Source of the DNA: Verrucomicrobiales bacterium
Lineage (GTDB): Bacteria > Verrucomicrobiota > Verrucomicrobiia > Limisphaerales > CAIMTB01
NCBI GenBank assembly: GCA_016795425.1
Contig: JAEUHG010000067.1
Span: forward strand, 115,103-179,102
DNA: 64,000 nt
Reading direction: 5' to 3'
The position numbers and the translations under genes are program-made. Under the pieces are notes generated by a model. The model was not told where the DNA came from. It was given only the letters and a program-made list of their open reading frames with translations, and did not search any database. Each line of letters opens with the position of its first letter. Positions within the stretch are counted from its first letter, which is position 1. Positions 18,467-26,050 of the stretch are shown here, one piece after another.

Positions 18467-19474
18467 TCAGGGCTTGTACAATTGATCGAACGAACCGCCG
18501 TCCGCGAAATGCGTCGCCTGCGCTTTGCCCCAGCCACCGAAGGCCTCGTCAATGGTCACGAGTTTGATCTCGGGAAACTGGGATTTGAATTTCTCGGCGA
18601 CGGCTGCCAGGCGCGGTCGATAGAAATGGCGGCCGGCGATTTCCTGGCCTTCGGGGGAGTAGAGGAATTCGAGGTAGGCCTTGGCGAGTGCCTCGGTTCC
18701 CTTGCGTGCGACGTTGCGATCCACCCAGGTGACGGGTGGTTCCGCGAGGATGCTGAGACTGGGATTTACGATTTCGAACTTGGTGGCGCCATACTCCTTC
18801 AGAGCCAGGAACGCCTCGTTCTCCCAGGAGATCAGCACGTCGCCGATCCCACGTTGGGCGAACGTGGTGGTGGCTCCGCGGGCGCCGGTGTCGAGCACCG
18901 GCACATTCTTGAACAGTCGGGTGATGTATTCCTTCACCTTGGTTTCGTCCCCATGGAAGGTCTGCTTCGCCCAAGCCCAGGCGGCCAGGTAGTTCCAGCG
19001 GGCACCGCCGGAGGTCTTGGGGTTCGGCGTGATCACCGAGACGCCCGGCTTGCCGAGGTCGTCCCAATCGCGAATTCCCTTGGGATTCCCCTTCCGCACC
19101 AGGAACACAATGGTCGAGGTGTACGGCGAACTGTTGTGGGGCAGGCGCTTTTGCCAATCGGCCGGGAGGAGTTTCGACTTCTCGGCAATCGCATCGATGT
19201 CGTAAGCCAGGGCCAGGGTGACGACGTCGGCCTGCAGTCCGTCAATGACCGACCGCGCTTGGCGGCCGGAGCCACCGTGGGACTGCTGGACGGCGACGGT
19301 GTCCCCGGTCTTGGCCGTCCACTGTTTGGCGAAGGCGGCGTTGAACTCCTGGTAGAGCTCACGGGTGGGATCGTAAGAGACGTTGAGCAACTTCAGATCC
19401 TTGGCGCCAGCGGGGGCGGTGGCGGCCCAGGCGAAAAGGACGGCGAGAAGCAGACGAGCGACGCGGTTCTTCAT
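18467..19474 (-). CDS. sbp: Sulfate-binding protein of the ABC importer
   Basis: Periplasmic substrate-binding protein, 335 residues. It begins with a signal peptide ([17 protein letters not shown]) and then has the hallmark sulfate-binding sequence [17 protein letters not shown], followed by [31 protein letters not shown] and ENEAFLAL. Sbp/CysP family. First gene of the importer operon; a 227-base gap separates it from cysT, longer than the other gaps, which may hold a processing site or attenuator that lets the abundant binding protein be made in excess (inference). Divergent from the Rrf2 regulator. Confidence 0.95.
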   Translation of the reverse strand: MKNRVARLLLAVLFAWAATAPAGAKDLKLLNVSYDPTRELYQEFNAAFAKQWTAKTGDTVAVQQSHGGSGRQARSVIDGLQADVVTLALAYDIDAIAEKSKLLPADWQKRLPHNSSPYTSTIVFLVRKGNPKGIRDWDDLGKPGVSVITPNPKTSGGARWNYLAAWAWAKQTFHGDETKVKEYITRLFKNVPVLDTGARGATTTFAQRGIGDVLISWENEAFLALKEYGATKFEIVNPSLSILAEPPVTWVDRNVARKGTEALAKAYLEFLYSPEGQEIAGRHFYRPRLAAVAEKFKSQFPEIKLVTIDEAFGGWGKAQATHFADGGSFDQLYKP

Positions 19475-19639
19475 GAGGGGAAAGGAGGTGGAATGAGGCG
19501 GCGGAGGACGAATTCAGTATGGAACCCGCGAGCGGGGAGATCCAAGGCCGCGGAACTCCCGGAGCGGGTCGCGGCGAACAGTCGAACTGGAGGGTGAACA
19601 GCCATCTTGTAGCGGCCAACGGCAACGCCATGGTTCTGT

Positions 19640-19770
19640 GAATACTCAATTAGGTCAATCGAGATTTATATCTATTGGATGTATTTGTTTATGAATTGTT
19701 TATGATTTTGTTGGATGTGGAGTTGGCTAAAACTTGATTGATCTTATGGGGGATTGGGCCAGGGTGGGGC
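19640..19770. promoter_or_regulatory. AT-rich divergent promoter region between sbp and the Rrf2 gene
   Basis: A tract of about 100 bases that is much richer in A+T than anything around it (for example GAGATTTATATCTATTGG at 19661-19678). It contains a direct repeat TTGTTTATGA at 19685-19694 and 19696-19705, spaced 11 bases, one helical turn, and a small inverted repeat AGAT-N4-ATCT at 19662-19673. This is where promoters of the importer operon and the regulator, plus an Rrf2 operator, would be expected. The rest of the 19475-19770 gap shows nothing I recognise. Confidence 0.5.
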
Positions 19771-20235
19771 ATGCGATTGACGGTTCGCGGCGAGTACGCC
19801 CTCCGCGCGGTGTTGGCGCTGGGATTGCATTATGGTCCCGAGGTGGTGCCGATCCGCGTGATTGCCGCGGCGCAGCGGATTCCCAAGCGTTTTCTCGAGC
19901 AGATTCTCAATGACCTGAAGGATGCCCGCGTGGTGGAAAGTCGGCGCGGGGTTCAGGGTGGCTATCGGTTGGCGCGGCATCCTTCGCAGATCTCCTTGGC
20001 CGAGATCATTCGACACATCGACGGCCCATTGGCGCCGGTGAGTTGCGTGAGTGAACGGTTTTACGAGCCGTGCACGTGCCCGGATGAACGGCGTTGCGGG
20101 ATTCGCGACATCATGAAGGAAGTTCGGGATTTCGTGTCGCACCATTTGGAGCAGGTGAGCGTACAGGATCTGTGTCGGCGTACCCAGATGCTGGCGGTGG
20201 GTCGTGGCCTGCCATCGGATGACTACACCATCTGA
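19771..20235 (+). CDS. Rrf2-family transcriptional regulator
   Basis: 154 residues from ATG 19771. N-terminal winged helix: MRLTVRGEYALRAVLALG, recognition region RIPKRFLEQILNDLKDARVVESRRGVQGGY. The C-terminal half has four cysteines spaced C-x8-C-x-C-x5-C (about residues 92-108), which could hold an Fe-S cluster as in IscR/NsrR/RirA, though the spacing is not that of IscR. It is divergent from the sulfate importer, which suggests control of sulfur uptake, comparable to CymR or CysR-type Rrf2 proteins. The sensed signal is inferred, not shown. Confidence 0.88.
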   Translation: MRLTVRGEYALRAVLALGLHYGPEVVPIRVIAAAQRIPKRFLEQILNDLKDARVVESRRGVQGGYRLARHPSQISLAEIIRHIDGPLAPVSCVSERFYEPCTCPDERRCGIRDIMKEVRDFVSHHLEQVSVQDLCRRTQMLAVGRGLPSDDYTI

Positions 20236-20297
20236 GCGTTCTTGAGCGCCGAGTTCGATCCGCTAGGGTTTAGTCCTGCGATGAGCAACAGTCGTTC

Positions 20298-20864
20298 ATG
20301 AAAGTCTGGTGGATTTGGTTGGCGATCGCCTGGGTGGCGGCGGATGCGTGGTTGGCCCGATGGTGGTGGCTGGCGCGAAGGGAAGCCCGGGCCGAGGTGC
20401 ATGTGCGCTTCGCCGCGGGCAAGTATGGCGTCGATCCTGCCCTGGTGAAGGCCGTGGCGTGGCGGGAGAGCCGGTTCCGGGAAGACGCGCGCGGGGCGGC
20501 GGGTGAACTCGGCTTGATGCAGGTCGGCGCCTTGGCCGCCGAGGAATGGGCGGGAGCGGAGCACCTCTCGAATTTTCGGCACGAAGACCTCCTCAATCCC
20601 CGCAGCAACACTCTCGCCGGTACCTGGTATCTGGCACGCCTGCTCCGACGGTATCCTGCCACTGACAATCCCGAGGCCTATGCGTTGGCCGACTACAACG
20701 CCGGTAGGGCCAATGTCCTCCGATGGATCAAGGGGGAGGCCTCGACCAATGGGACGGCGTTCCTGGCGGCCATCGACTTTCCGACGACCCGTGACTATGT
20801 GGAATCGGTTTTGAGGCGCCGCGATGGGTATCGGGAGAGCTTCGTCGCGACAGCCGAGAAGTGA
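20298..20864 (+). CDS. Membrane-anchored lytic transglycosylase (SLT domain)
   Basis: 188 residues. Begins with a Trp-rich hydrophobic anchor (MKVWWIWLAIAWVAADAWLA) followed by a basic stretch, so it is probably tethered to the inner membrane facing the periplasm. The soluble part is a goose-lysozyme-like SLT domain: VDPALVKAVAWRESRF with the catalytic Glu, GELGLMQV, NPRSNTLAGTWYL and ALADYNAGRANVLRW. It cleaves peptidoglycan glycan strands. Short compared with full-length Slt or MltC, resembling stand-alone EmtA/SLT-type enzymes. No obvious partner; 62 bases after the Rrf2 gene on the same strand. Confidence 0.9.
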   Translation: MKVWWIWLAIAWVAADAWLARWWWLARREARAEVHVRFAAGKYGVDPALVKAVAWRESRFREDARGAAGELGLMQVGALAAEEWAGAEHLSNFRHEDLLNPRSNTLAGTWYLARLLRRYPATDNPEAYALADYNAGRANVLRWIKGEASTNGTAFLAAIDFPTTRDYVESVLRRRDGYRESFVATAEK

Positions 20865-20894
20865 CGTGTGCCGGAACCCGGGTCAGGGACCCGG

Positions 20895-21584
20895 CTAATC
20901 CCGAGTTATGGCCATGAGTCGACGTTGCAGTTCGGCAAGATCGAGGTCCACGTCGCGGTCACTGTCCTGGGACACCGTCAGCGCCGGGCCGAGTTCGAGT
21001 TGATAGGCGCCGAACGGAACCGGAATCTGGAAGCGATCCCAGCTCGACAGTTCCCACTTGCGACTGAAATTGAAGCTCGCCGGTATGATCGGGAGGTCCG
21101 TGGCACGGGCCAGGGCAATGACGCCGGGGTGGGCCACATAACGGGGACCGCGCGGACCGTCCGGCGTGATGGCGAGGTCGAGCCCGCGCTCTGCCCAGGT
21201 GATCAATTCTCGGAGCGCTTGCGATCCGCGCCGGCTGGAGGACCCGCGGACCGGTTGGACCTTGAAGGCTTCCAGGACGGCGGCGAGCAGGGCGCCATCG
21301 CGCGAAGCACTCACCAGGGCGGCGAGTTGGCGCGCCTTTGTTTGGGAGCCGATCAAGATGCGATAACTGAGCAACGAAAAAGCCAGGCGATTGTGCCAGA
21401 TGGCAAAGATGACCGGGCTGCGCCGTATGACCGCGAGGGCGCCGGTGGGATCGACGATCCGGCGCCGCTGGCTCGCAGCGACCGCGAGGGCAGTGAGCCA
21501 CACACAGCGGGCGACGCACCGTTGGACGAGGGTCGGGTGGCGGGGGGTCACCGCGGCTCCGGCCGGGCGACGGAGAGCATTCAT
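20895..21584 (-). CDS. Lysophospholipid acyltransferase-like protein (DUF374)
   Basis: 229 residues from ATG 21584. DUF374 proteins are distant members of the acyltransferase superfamily. Visible motifs: IWHNRLAF (the His motif), RGSSSRRGSQALRELI, ITPDGPRGPRY and a conserved FNFSRKWELSSWDRFQIPVPF. A hydrophobic N-terminal helix (about 24-38) may associate with the membrane. It is suspected to add acyl chains to a lipid, but substrates are unproven for the family. Its ATGA start overlaps the ruvA stop by 4 bases, so translation is probably coupled even though the functions are unrelated. Confidence 0.82.
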   Translation of the reverse strand: MNALRRPAGAAVTPRHPTLVQRCVARCVWLTALAVAASQRRRIVDPTGALAVIRRSPVIFAIWHNRLAFSLLSYRILIGSQTKARQLAALVSASRDGALLAAVLEAFKVQPVRGSSSRRGSQALRELITWAERGLDLAITPDGPRGPRYVAHPGVIALARATDLPIIPASFNFSRKWELSSWDRFQIPVPFGAYQLELGPALTVSQDSDRDVDLDLAELQRRLMAITRD

Positions 21585-22189
21585 CCGGCACCTTTCTTCA
21601 GGCATTGCCGGATCAGGTCCTCGACGGTCGCTTTTGGGCCAAGGACGATTTGGGCGGCACGGACGGCCTCCAGCGCTTCGGGTTGTTTGAAGCCGAGGGC
21701 CGTGAGGGCCAGGACGGCGTCGTGGAGCGAGGGCTCGGCGGTGCTGGCGGACCGTGCAGCGCTGGCGGCCTCCCATTCCGCCGACGGACCCACCTTGTCG
21801 CGGAGCTCAACGACGATGCGTTCAGCGGTCTTTTTGCCGACTCCCGAAATCTGGGACAGGGCGCGGATGTCGCCGGAGGCGACCGCACCCCGAAACGCGA
21901 TGGGCGGCATGCCGCTGAGAATGCTGAGCGCGATCTTGGGGCCGATGCCGGTGACGGTGTCGACGAGCAATCGGAACAACTCGCGCTCGGCCGCCGTCAT
22001 GAATCCGTAGAGGGTGTGGGCGTCTTCGCGAATGACCAGGCGGGTCAGCAGATGCACCTCCTGTCCAACGGAAGGGAGTCGGTCGAAGGAGGATAAAGGG
22101 ATCAGCACTTCATAACCCACACCATGGACCTCCAGGGTGACCTTGGTTGGCAGGGCTTCGACGAGGGTACCACGCAAGAAAGCGATCAT
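21581..22189 (-). CDS. ruvA: Holliday junction branch migration protein RuvA
   Basis: 202 residues from ATG 22189 (MIAFLRG, the family-typical start). RuvA tetramers bind four-way DNA junctions and load the RuvB motor. OB-fold N-terminal domain (VHGVGYEVLIP), then helix-hairpin-helix motifs (VTGIGPKIALSIL and ISGVGKKTAERIVVELRDK), then a flexible linker and a C-terminal RuvB-binding domain (DAVLALTALGFKQPEALEAV). Complete. ruvB is not in the window; ruvC lies upstream with one small gene between. Confidence 0.97.
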   Translation of the reverse strand: MIAFLRGTLVEALPTKVTLEVHGVGYEVLIPLSSFDRLPSVGQEVHLLTRLVIREDAHTLYGFMTAAERELFRLLVDTVTGIGPKIALSILSGMPPIAFRGAVASGDIRALSQISGVGKKTAERIVVELRDKVGPSAEWEAASAARSASTAEPSLHDAVLALTALGFKQPEALEAVRAAQIVLGPKATVEDLIRQCLKKGAG

Positions 22190-22226
22190 GGATGGGGACG
22201 GGGTGTCAGCGAGGGACGAGAACGGT

Positions 22227-22457
22227 TCACTCCGGCTCGTTGTCTTCCGAACGCGAGTGTTTTCGCCAGCCTTGAGGTGAATCGACGTCGGCGTCGTCAT
22301 CCGGGTCGCGCGGGTGGCCGGGTTTGGCGTCGGCTGGCTTGTTTCGCTGGCGTCGGAGATGGCGCGCCACGCCGAGAGCGGTAACAAAGATCACCAATCC
22401 GAGGAGCAGTCCAAGGACGAGGAGGAGGATCCAGGCGAGGATGGCGCGTTCTTGCAT
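22227..22457 (-). CDS. Small single-pass membrane protein, function unknown
   Basis: 76 residues. An N-terminal hydrophobic segment ILAWILLLVLGLLLGLVIFV (about residues 6-25) is followed by a basic stop-transfer cluster (RHLRRQRNK) and then a polar tail rich in Asp, Pro and Lys (DPDDDADVDSPQGW). The topology suggests a short outside N-terminus and a cytoplasmic acidic tail. It sits between ruvC (12 bases away) and ruvA (37 bases away) in one run, which supports that it is real. No family was recognised. Confidence 0.65.
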   Translation of the reverse strand: MQERAILAWILLLVLGLLLGLVIFVTALGVARHLRRQRNKPADAKPGHPRDPDDDADVDSPQGWRKHSRSEDNEPE

Positions 22458-22468
22458 GGGGGGCGCGG

Positions 22469-23077
22469 TTACAGAGGGCGGCGGCACTCGAGGCCGGGGC
22501 GCGAACGATCCTGGGCATGCGCCAGGGCGATGGCCAGAGCGTCGGCGGCATCGGCTTGCGGCGGTTCGGCGAGTCCGAGCAGGCGTTGAACCATTCGGCC
22601 GACCGCCGACTTCTGTGCGCCGCCAAATCCCACGATTGCCTGCTTCACCTTCCGTGGTGCGATTTCGGTGATTTCGAGCCCGGCTTCGGCGGCCGCCAGG
22701 AGACACACTCCCCGTGCCTCTCCCATGATCAATGCGGTTTGGAGGTTTTGGGCAAAGAACAGGCCTTCGATGGCGCAGACCGTCGGCTGATGCGCCCGGA
22801 TTGCGGTGCGCAGTTCATCGGCGATGCGAACGAGACAGCGACTGCGGGGAAGCGAGGCCGCGCAATGGACGGTTCCAAACCCGAGAGCCGTGACGGTGCC
22901 CCGCTGGCGTTGGATGACGCCCCAGCCGGTGCCGCGAAGCGACGGGTCAATGCCAAGAACGACCTCCCTTCGCAACGACGCCGGCTGCGGGGGCAAGCCA
23001 TTCAGCGGTTCGGGGCGCCGCTTGGGGGATTGCACTCGCGCCTGGAGTTTTCGGAACGCCTCGGGGCTGATGCCCAT
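22469..23077 (-). CDS. ruvC: Crossover junction endodeoxyribonuclease RuvC
   Basis: Cuts Holliday junctions. 202 residues from ATG 23077; a TTG at 23095 would add 6. The catalytic core has all four acidic positions: VLGIDPSLRGTG, IEGLFFAQN and the pair in ADAADALAIALAH; PRKVKQAIVGFGGAQK is also present. It is unusual in carrying about 40 residues before the first beta strand (SPEAFRKLQARVQSPKRRPE and on), where RuvC normally starts immediately. The extension is Pro/Arg-rich and may be a DNA-contacting tail, or the true start may be later. Confidence 0.94.
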   Translation of the reverse strand: MGISPEAFRKLQARVQSPKRRPEPLNGLPPQPASLRREVVLGIDPSLRGTGWGVIQRQRGTVTALGFGTVHCAASLPRSRCLVRIADELRTAIRAHQPTVCAIEGLFFAQNLQTALIMGEARGVCLLAAAEAGLEITEIAPRKVKQAIVGFGGAQKSAVGRMVQRLLGLAEPPQADAADALAIALAHAQDRSRPGLECRRPL

Positions 23078-23135
23078 CGGGACCAACGCTGACAAAGGGG
23101 CGACGACAAGTCGAGCCGGCGGCAGTTTCCCCGGG

Positions 23136-23588
23136 TTATTCGCGGAGTCTGGTGTCGATGATGAGCGTCACGGGGCCGTCGTTGACGAGGCCGACCTTCA
23201 TCATCGCGCCAAACTCGCCGGTGGCGACGGGGCGTCCGGCGAGTTCTGCCAGTTTTCTCAGGAAACCTTCGTAAATGGGAATGGCCTGTGCCGGCCGGGC
23301 GGAGCGGATAAACGACGGTCGATTCCCCTTGCGGGTACTGCCATAGAGTGTGAATTGGCTGACCACGAGCAGGTCGCCGCCAATCTCGCCGACGTCGCGG
23401 TTCATCAGGCCCGCGTCGTCCGGGAAGATCCGCAGGCGCGCAATTTTGCCGGCGAGCCATTCGACATCCTCGGGACCGTCGGCTTCCTCGACCGCGAACA
23501 GGATGAGGAGTCCGCGCCCGATGGCGGCATGGCGGCGGTCGCCGATGGTGACCGAGGCTTCGTCGACCCGCTGGATGACCGCACGCAT
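23136..23588 (-). CDS. dtd: D-aminoacyl-tRNA deacylase
   Basis: Hydrolyses D-amino acids (and Gly from tRNA-Ala) wrongly attached to tRNA. 150 residues from ATG 23588 (MRAVIQRV, the family start). The two signature motifs are present: SQFTLYG and the C-terminal GPVTLIIDT (the GxP/SQFTxxG pair that forms the D-selective active site). Length is typical. Separated from ruvC by about 58 bases on the same strand and divergent from the oxidoreductase gene. Confidence 0.96.
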   Translation of the reverse strand: MRAVIQRVDEASVTIGDRRHAAIGRGLLILFAVEEADGPEDVEWLAGKIARLRIFPDDAGLMNRDVGEIGGDLLVVSQFTLYGSTRKGNRPSFIRSARPAQAIPIYEGFLRKLAELAGRPVATGEFGAMMKVGLVNDGPVTLIIDTRLRE

Positions 23589-23680
23589 GCCCAAGTTTGG
23601 AGGGGTTGCCAGGGGTTCGCCAATCCTGGCGTTCCGGTTCGCGCATTGTCTGTCAGGCTCGGCTTGGTAGGGTGGCGGGG

Positions 23681-24715
23681 ATGCAGCCGCCTCCCAAGGT
23701 CGCCGTTATCGGCACCGGTTCGCTTGGAAAAGAACATGCACGCATCTACGCCGAGATGGCGGCGGCGGGGGAGGTGACGTTTGCCGGGGTCTACGACACT
23801 TCGCAGGAGGCGGCGCGGTCGGTGGCCGAGCGCCTGGGAGTTCCGGTTTTGGCCAGTCTGGATGCCGCCGCCGAGGCGGCGGAGGCGCTCAGTGTTGTGA
23901 CCCCGACGTCGACCCATTTCGCCACCGCCAGGCGTTTGCTGGATCGGGGACGGCATGTGTTGGTGGAGAAGCCGATGACCGACAATGCCGCTGACGCGAC
24001 GGCGTTGGTGGAGTTGGCGCGGGAGAGAGGCAGCGTGCTGCAGGTGGGACATGTCGAACGGTTCAATCCGGTTTTTCAGCGACTCCAGGAGGTGGCCCCG
24101 GAACCCCGGTTCATCGAGGCTCACCGATTGTCGCCGTACCCGGCACGGAGCACCGACATTGGGGTGGTCCTGGATCTGATGATTCACGACCTGGACGTGA
24201 TTCTGGCGTTCGTGAACTCGCCGGTGGTCTCCGTCGACGCGGTGGGAATACCGGTTCTCAGCCGGAGCGAGGACATCGCCAACGCCCGGTTGCGATTTGC
24301 CAACGGGTGCATTGCCAACCTCACGGCAAGCCGGGTGAGCACGGAGCGGTTGCGCAAGATCCGGGTATTCTCCGGCGGCCCCAAGCCGGCCTATGTCTCC
24401 TTGGATTACCGGGCTCAGAGCGGCTACATCCTGCGGTTGGCCAAGGGGGACGAGAAGGAAAGCTCGTTGCTCAAGAAACTCCTCCATGCTCGGGACGCGT
24501 CGATCGTGGTGGAATTCGCCGGTCGCCGCATTGTGCGGGAGCCCGTACCGATCACCAAGGAGGAGCCCTTGAAGCTCGAACTGCGTCATTTCGTACGTTG
24601 TGTGCGCGAACAAGGGACTCCGCTGGTCAGCGGCGAAGCAGCCAAGCGGGCCCTGGATCTGGCGTTCGCCATCACCCGACAGGTGGCGGCACAAGTGCCG
24701 CCCGACTTCGCCTGA
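23681..24715 (+). CDS. Gfo/Idh/MocA-family oxidoreductase of the lipid A gene neighbourhood
   Basis: 344 residues from ATG 23681. NAD(P)-binding Rossmann fold at the N-terminus (VAVIGTGSLGKEHARIY), EKPMTDN of the Gfo/Idh family, then QVGHVERFNPVF and DLMIHDLDVI, motifs I associate with members that sit beside lpxB. The best-known relative is the UDP-GlcNAc 3-dehydrogenase GnnA, used to make amide-linked lipid A. No GnnB-type aminotransferase is visible here, so that role is only a possibility. lpxB follows 20 bases downstream, probably cotranscribed. Confidence 0.88.
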   Translation: MQPPPKVAVIGTGSLGKEHARIYAEMAAAGEVTFAGVYDTSQEAARSVAERLGVPVLASLDAAAEAAEALSVVTPTSTHFATARRLLDRGRHVLVEKPMTDNAADATALVELARERGSVLQVGHVERFNPVFQRLQEVAPEPRFIEAHRLSPYPARSTDIGVVLDLMIHDLDVILAFVNSPVVSVDAVGIPVLSRSEDIANARLRFANGCIANLTASRVSTERLRKIRVFSGGPKPAYVSLDYRAQSGYILRLAKGDEKESSLLKKLLHARDASIVVEFAGRRIVREPVPITKEEPLKLELRHFVRCVREQGTPLVSGEAAKRALDLAFAITRQVAAQVPPDFA

Positions 24716-24735
24716 GTCCACCGACGCCCTGCTGC

Positions 24736-25980
24736 GTGAACACTCCGGCCGTACCAAACCCAGGGGTGCGCCCTGCGACATCCGGCGTCGCCGATCGCCG
24801 AACCCCATGGAAGTTCATGCTGATCGCCGGGGAACCGAGCGGCGACATGCTGGCCGCCGAGCTTGCCGAGGCCTTGCGGCAGCAGGTCGTCCGGCGCGGG
24901 GAGCCGCCGCCCGAATTCTTCGGTGCGGGCGGGCCGCGCATGGCGGCCGCGGGCGTGGAACTGGCGCTCGACCTGACCCAGTTTGCCATCATTGGGCTGG
25001 CCGATGTCCTCCGCAATCTTTGGCGCTTGCGACAGATCCTGAAGGGCATGCTCGACCTCGCCTGCGACCGCCGTCCGGACGCGATCATCTGTGTCGATTA
25101 CGGCGGGTTTAATCGGCGATTTGCGGCGGCGCTACGGGCCCGGCAGCCGGCGGGTTGGACACCGCGGTTGGTTCAATATGTTTCCCCTCAGGTATGGGCG
25201 TCGCGGCCCGGCCGTGCGCGCACGTTGGCGCGGGATCTCGACCTGCTCATCAGTATTCTGCCGATGGAGAAATCCTGGTACGCGGAACGGTTTCCGGCGT
25301 TTCGGGTGGAGTTTGTCGGGCATCCCATTGTGGACCGCCATCCGGCGGCGGCCCGGGCTCAGGAGGCGGCGGGGGATCGACCGCGGGTGTTGCTGTTGCC
25401 GGGCAGCCGATTGTCGGAGATTGCCCGGCATTGGCCGCTGATGGTGGAGGCGGCGCGACGGGTGCAGGCGGAGACGCCCGTGGACTGGCGCGCGGTGTTT
25501 GTTGACGAGGCCCGGAAGTCCGCCGCATTGGCCGCTGACGCGGCCGCTGGACTGCCGCTGGACTGCCGTGTGGGGGGATTGAGCGAAGCGTTGCAGGACG
25601 CCACTTTGGCGATTGCCTCGACGGGGACGGTGACCTTGGAGTGCGCCTTGTGGCAGGTGCCGACGCTGGCGATCTATCGGGCCTCCTGGAGTACCTACCA
25701 GATCGCGCGGCGGATTATCCGGGTGCGCCACTTGGCCTTGCCGAACCTTCTGGCGCCGAGTCCGGTGATGCCGGAATTTCTGCAACACCAAGCCGAACCT
25801 AACCGGATCGCCACGGCGACGCTTCGATGGTTGGGGGACGCGGCAGAGAGGGCTCGAATTCGCCGTCTGCTGGCGGATGTGGTGGCTCGCCTGGGACCGC
25901 CCGGTGCCACCGAACGGGCGGCGACCGCCATTTTGAGCCTCCTCCCCGGGCGTGGTGGGGCGACCCGACCGCTTGACTAG
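24736..25980 (+). CDS. lpxB: Lipid-A-disaccharide synthase
   Basis: Glycosyltransferase (GT19) joining UDP-diacylglucosamine and lipid X in lipid A synthesis, at the inner membrane. Motifs: [16 protein letters not shown] at the start, [55 protein letters not shown]. 414 residues from a GTG at 24736; an ATG at 24817 would give 387, nearer the usual 380-390, but would begin directly at the first beta strand. Its presence shows the organism makes lipid A. The last 10 codons overlap nothing; acnA begins 70 bases on. Confidence 0.94.
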   Translation: MNTPAVPNPGVRPATSGVADRRTPWKFMLIAGEPSGDMLAAELAEALRQQVVRRGEPPPEFFGAGGPRMAAAGVELALDLTQFAIIGLADVLRNLWRLRQILKGMLDLACDRRPDAIICVDYGGFNRRFAAALRARQPAGWTPRLVQYVSPQVWASRPGRARTLARDLDLLISILPMEKSWYAERFPAFRVEFVGHPIVDRHPAAARAQEAAGDRPRVLLLPGSRLSEIARHWPLMVEAARRVQAETPVDWRAVFVDEARKSAALAADAAAGLPLDCRVGGLSEALQDATLAIASTGTVTLECALWQVPTLAIYRASWSTYQIARRIIRVRHLALPNLLAPSPVMPEFLQHQAEPNRIATATLRWLGDAAERARIRRLLADVVARLGPPGATERAATAILSLLPGRGGATRPLD

Positions 25981-26050
25981 GAATCCGGCGGCCCGCAATT
26001 TCGCGCTCCGGTGCCGCGTCTTCGGCGATGCGCCGATTCGGATTCCTGAT

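Noticed and set aside
16299..18485. A 728-codon open frame on the plus strand opposite the cys operon
   Set aside because: Low-complexity His/Gln/Arg/Asp-rich translation typical of an antisense shadow; cysA/cysW/cysT are certain.
20240..20290. A possible tRNA remnant (GAGTTCGATCC-like TpsiC loop) between the Rrf2 and transglycosylase genes
   Set aside because: No acceptor stem, anticodon arm or CCA-side pairing could be found around it.
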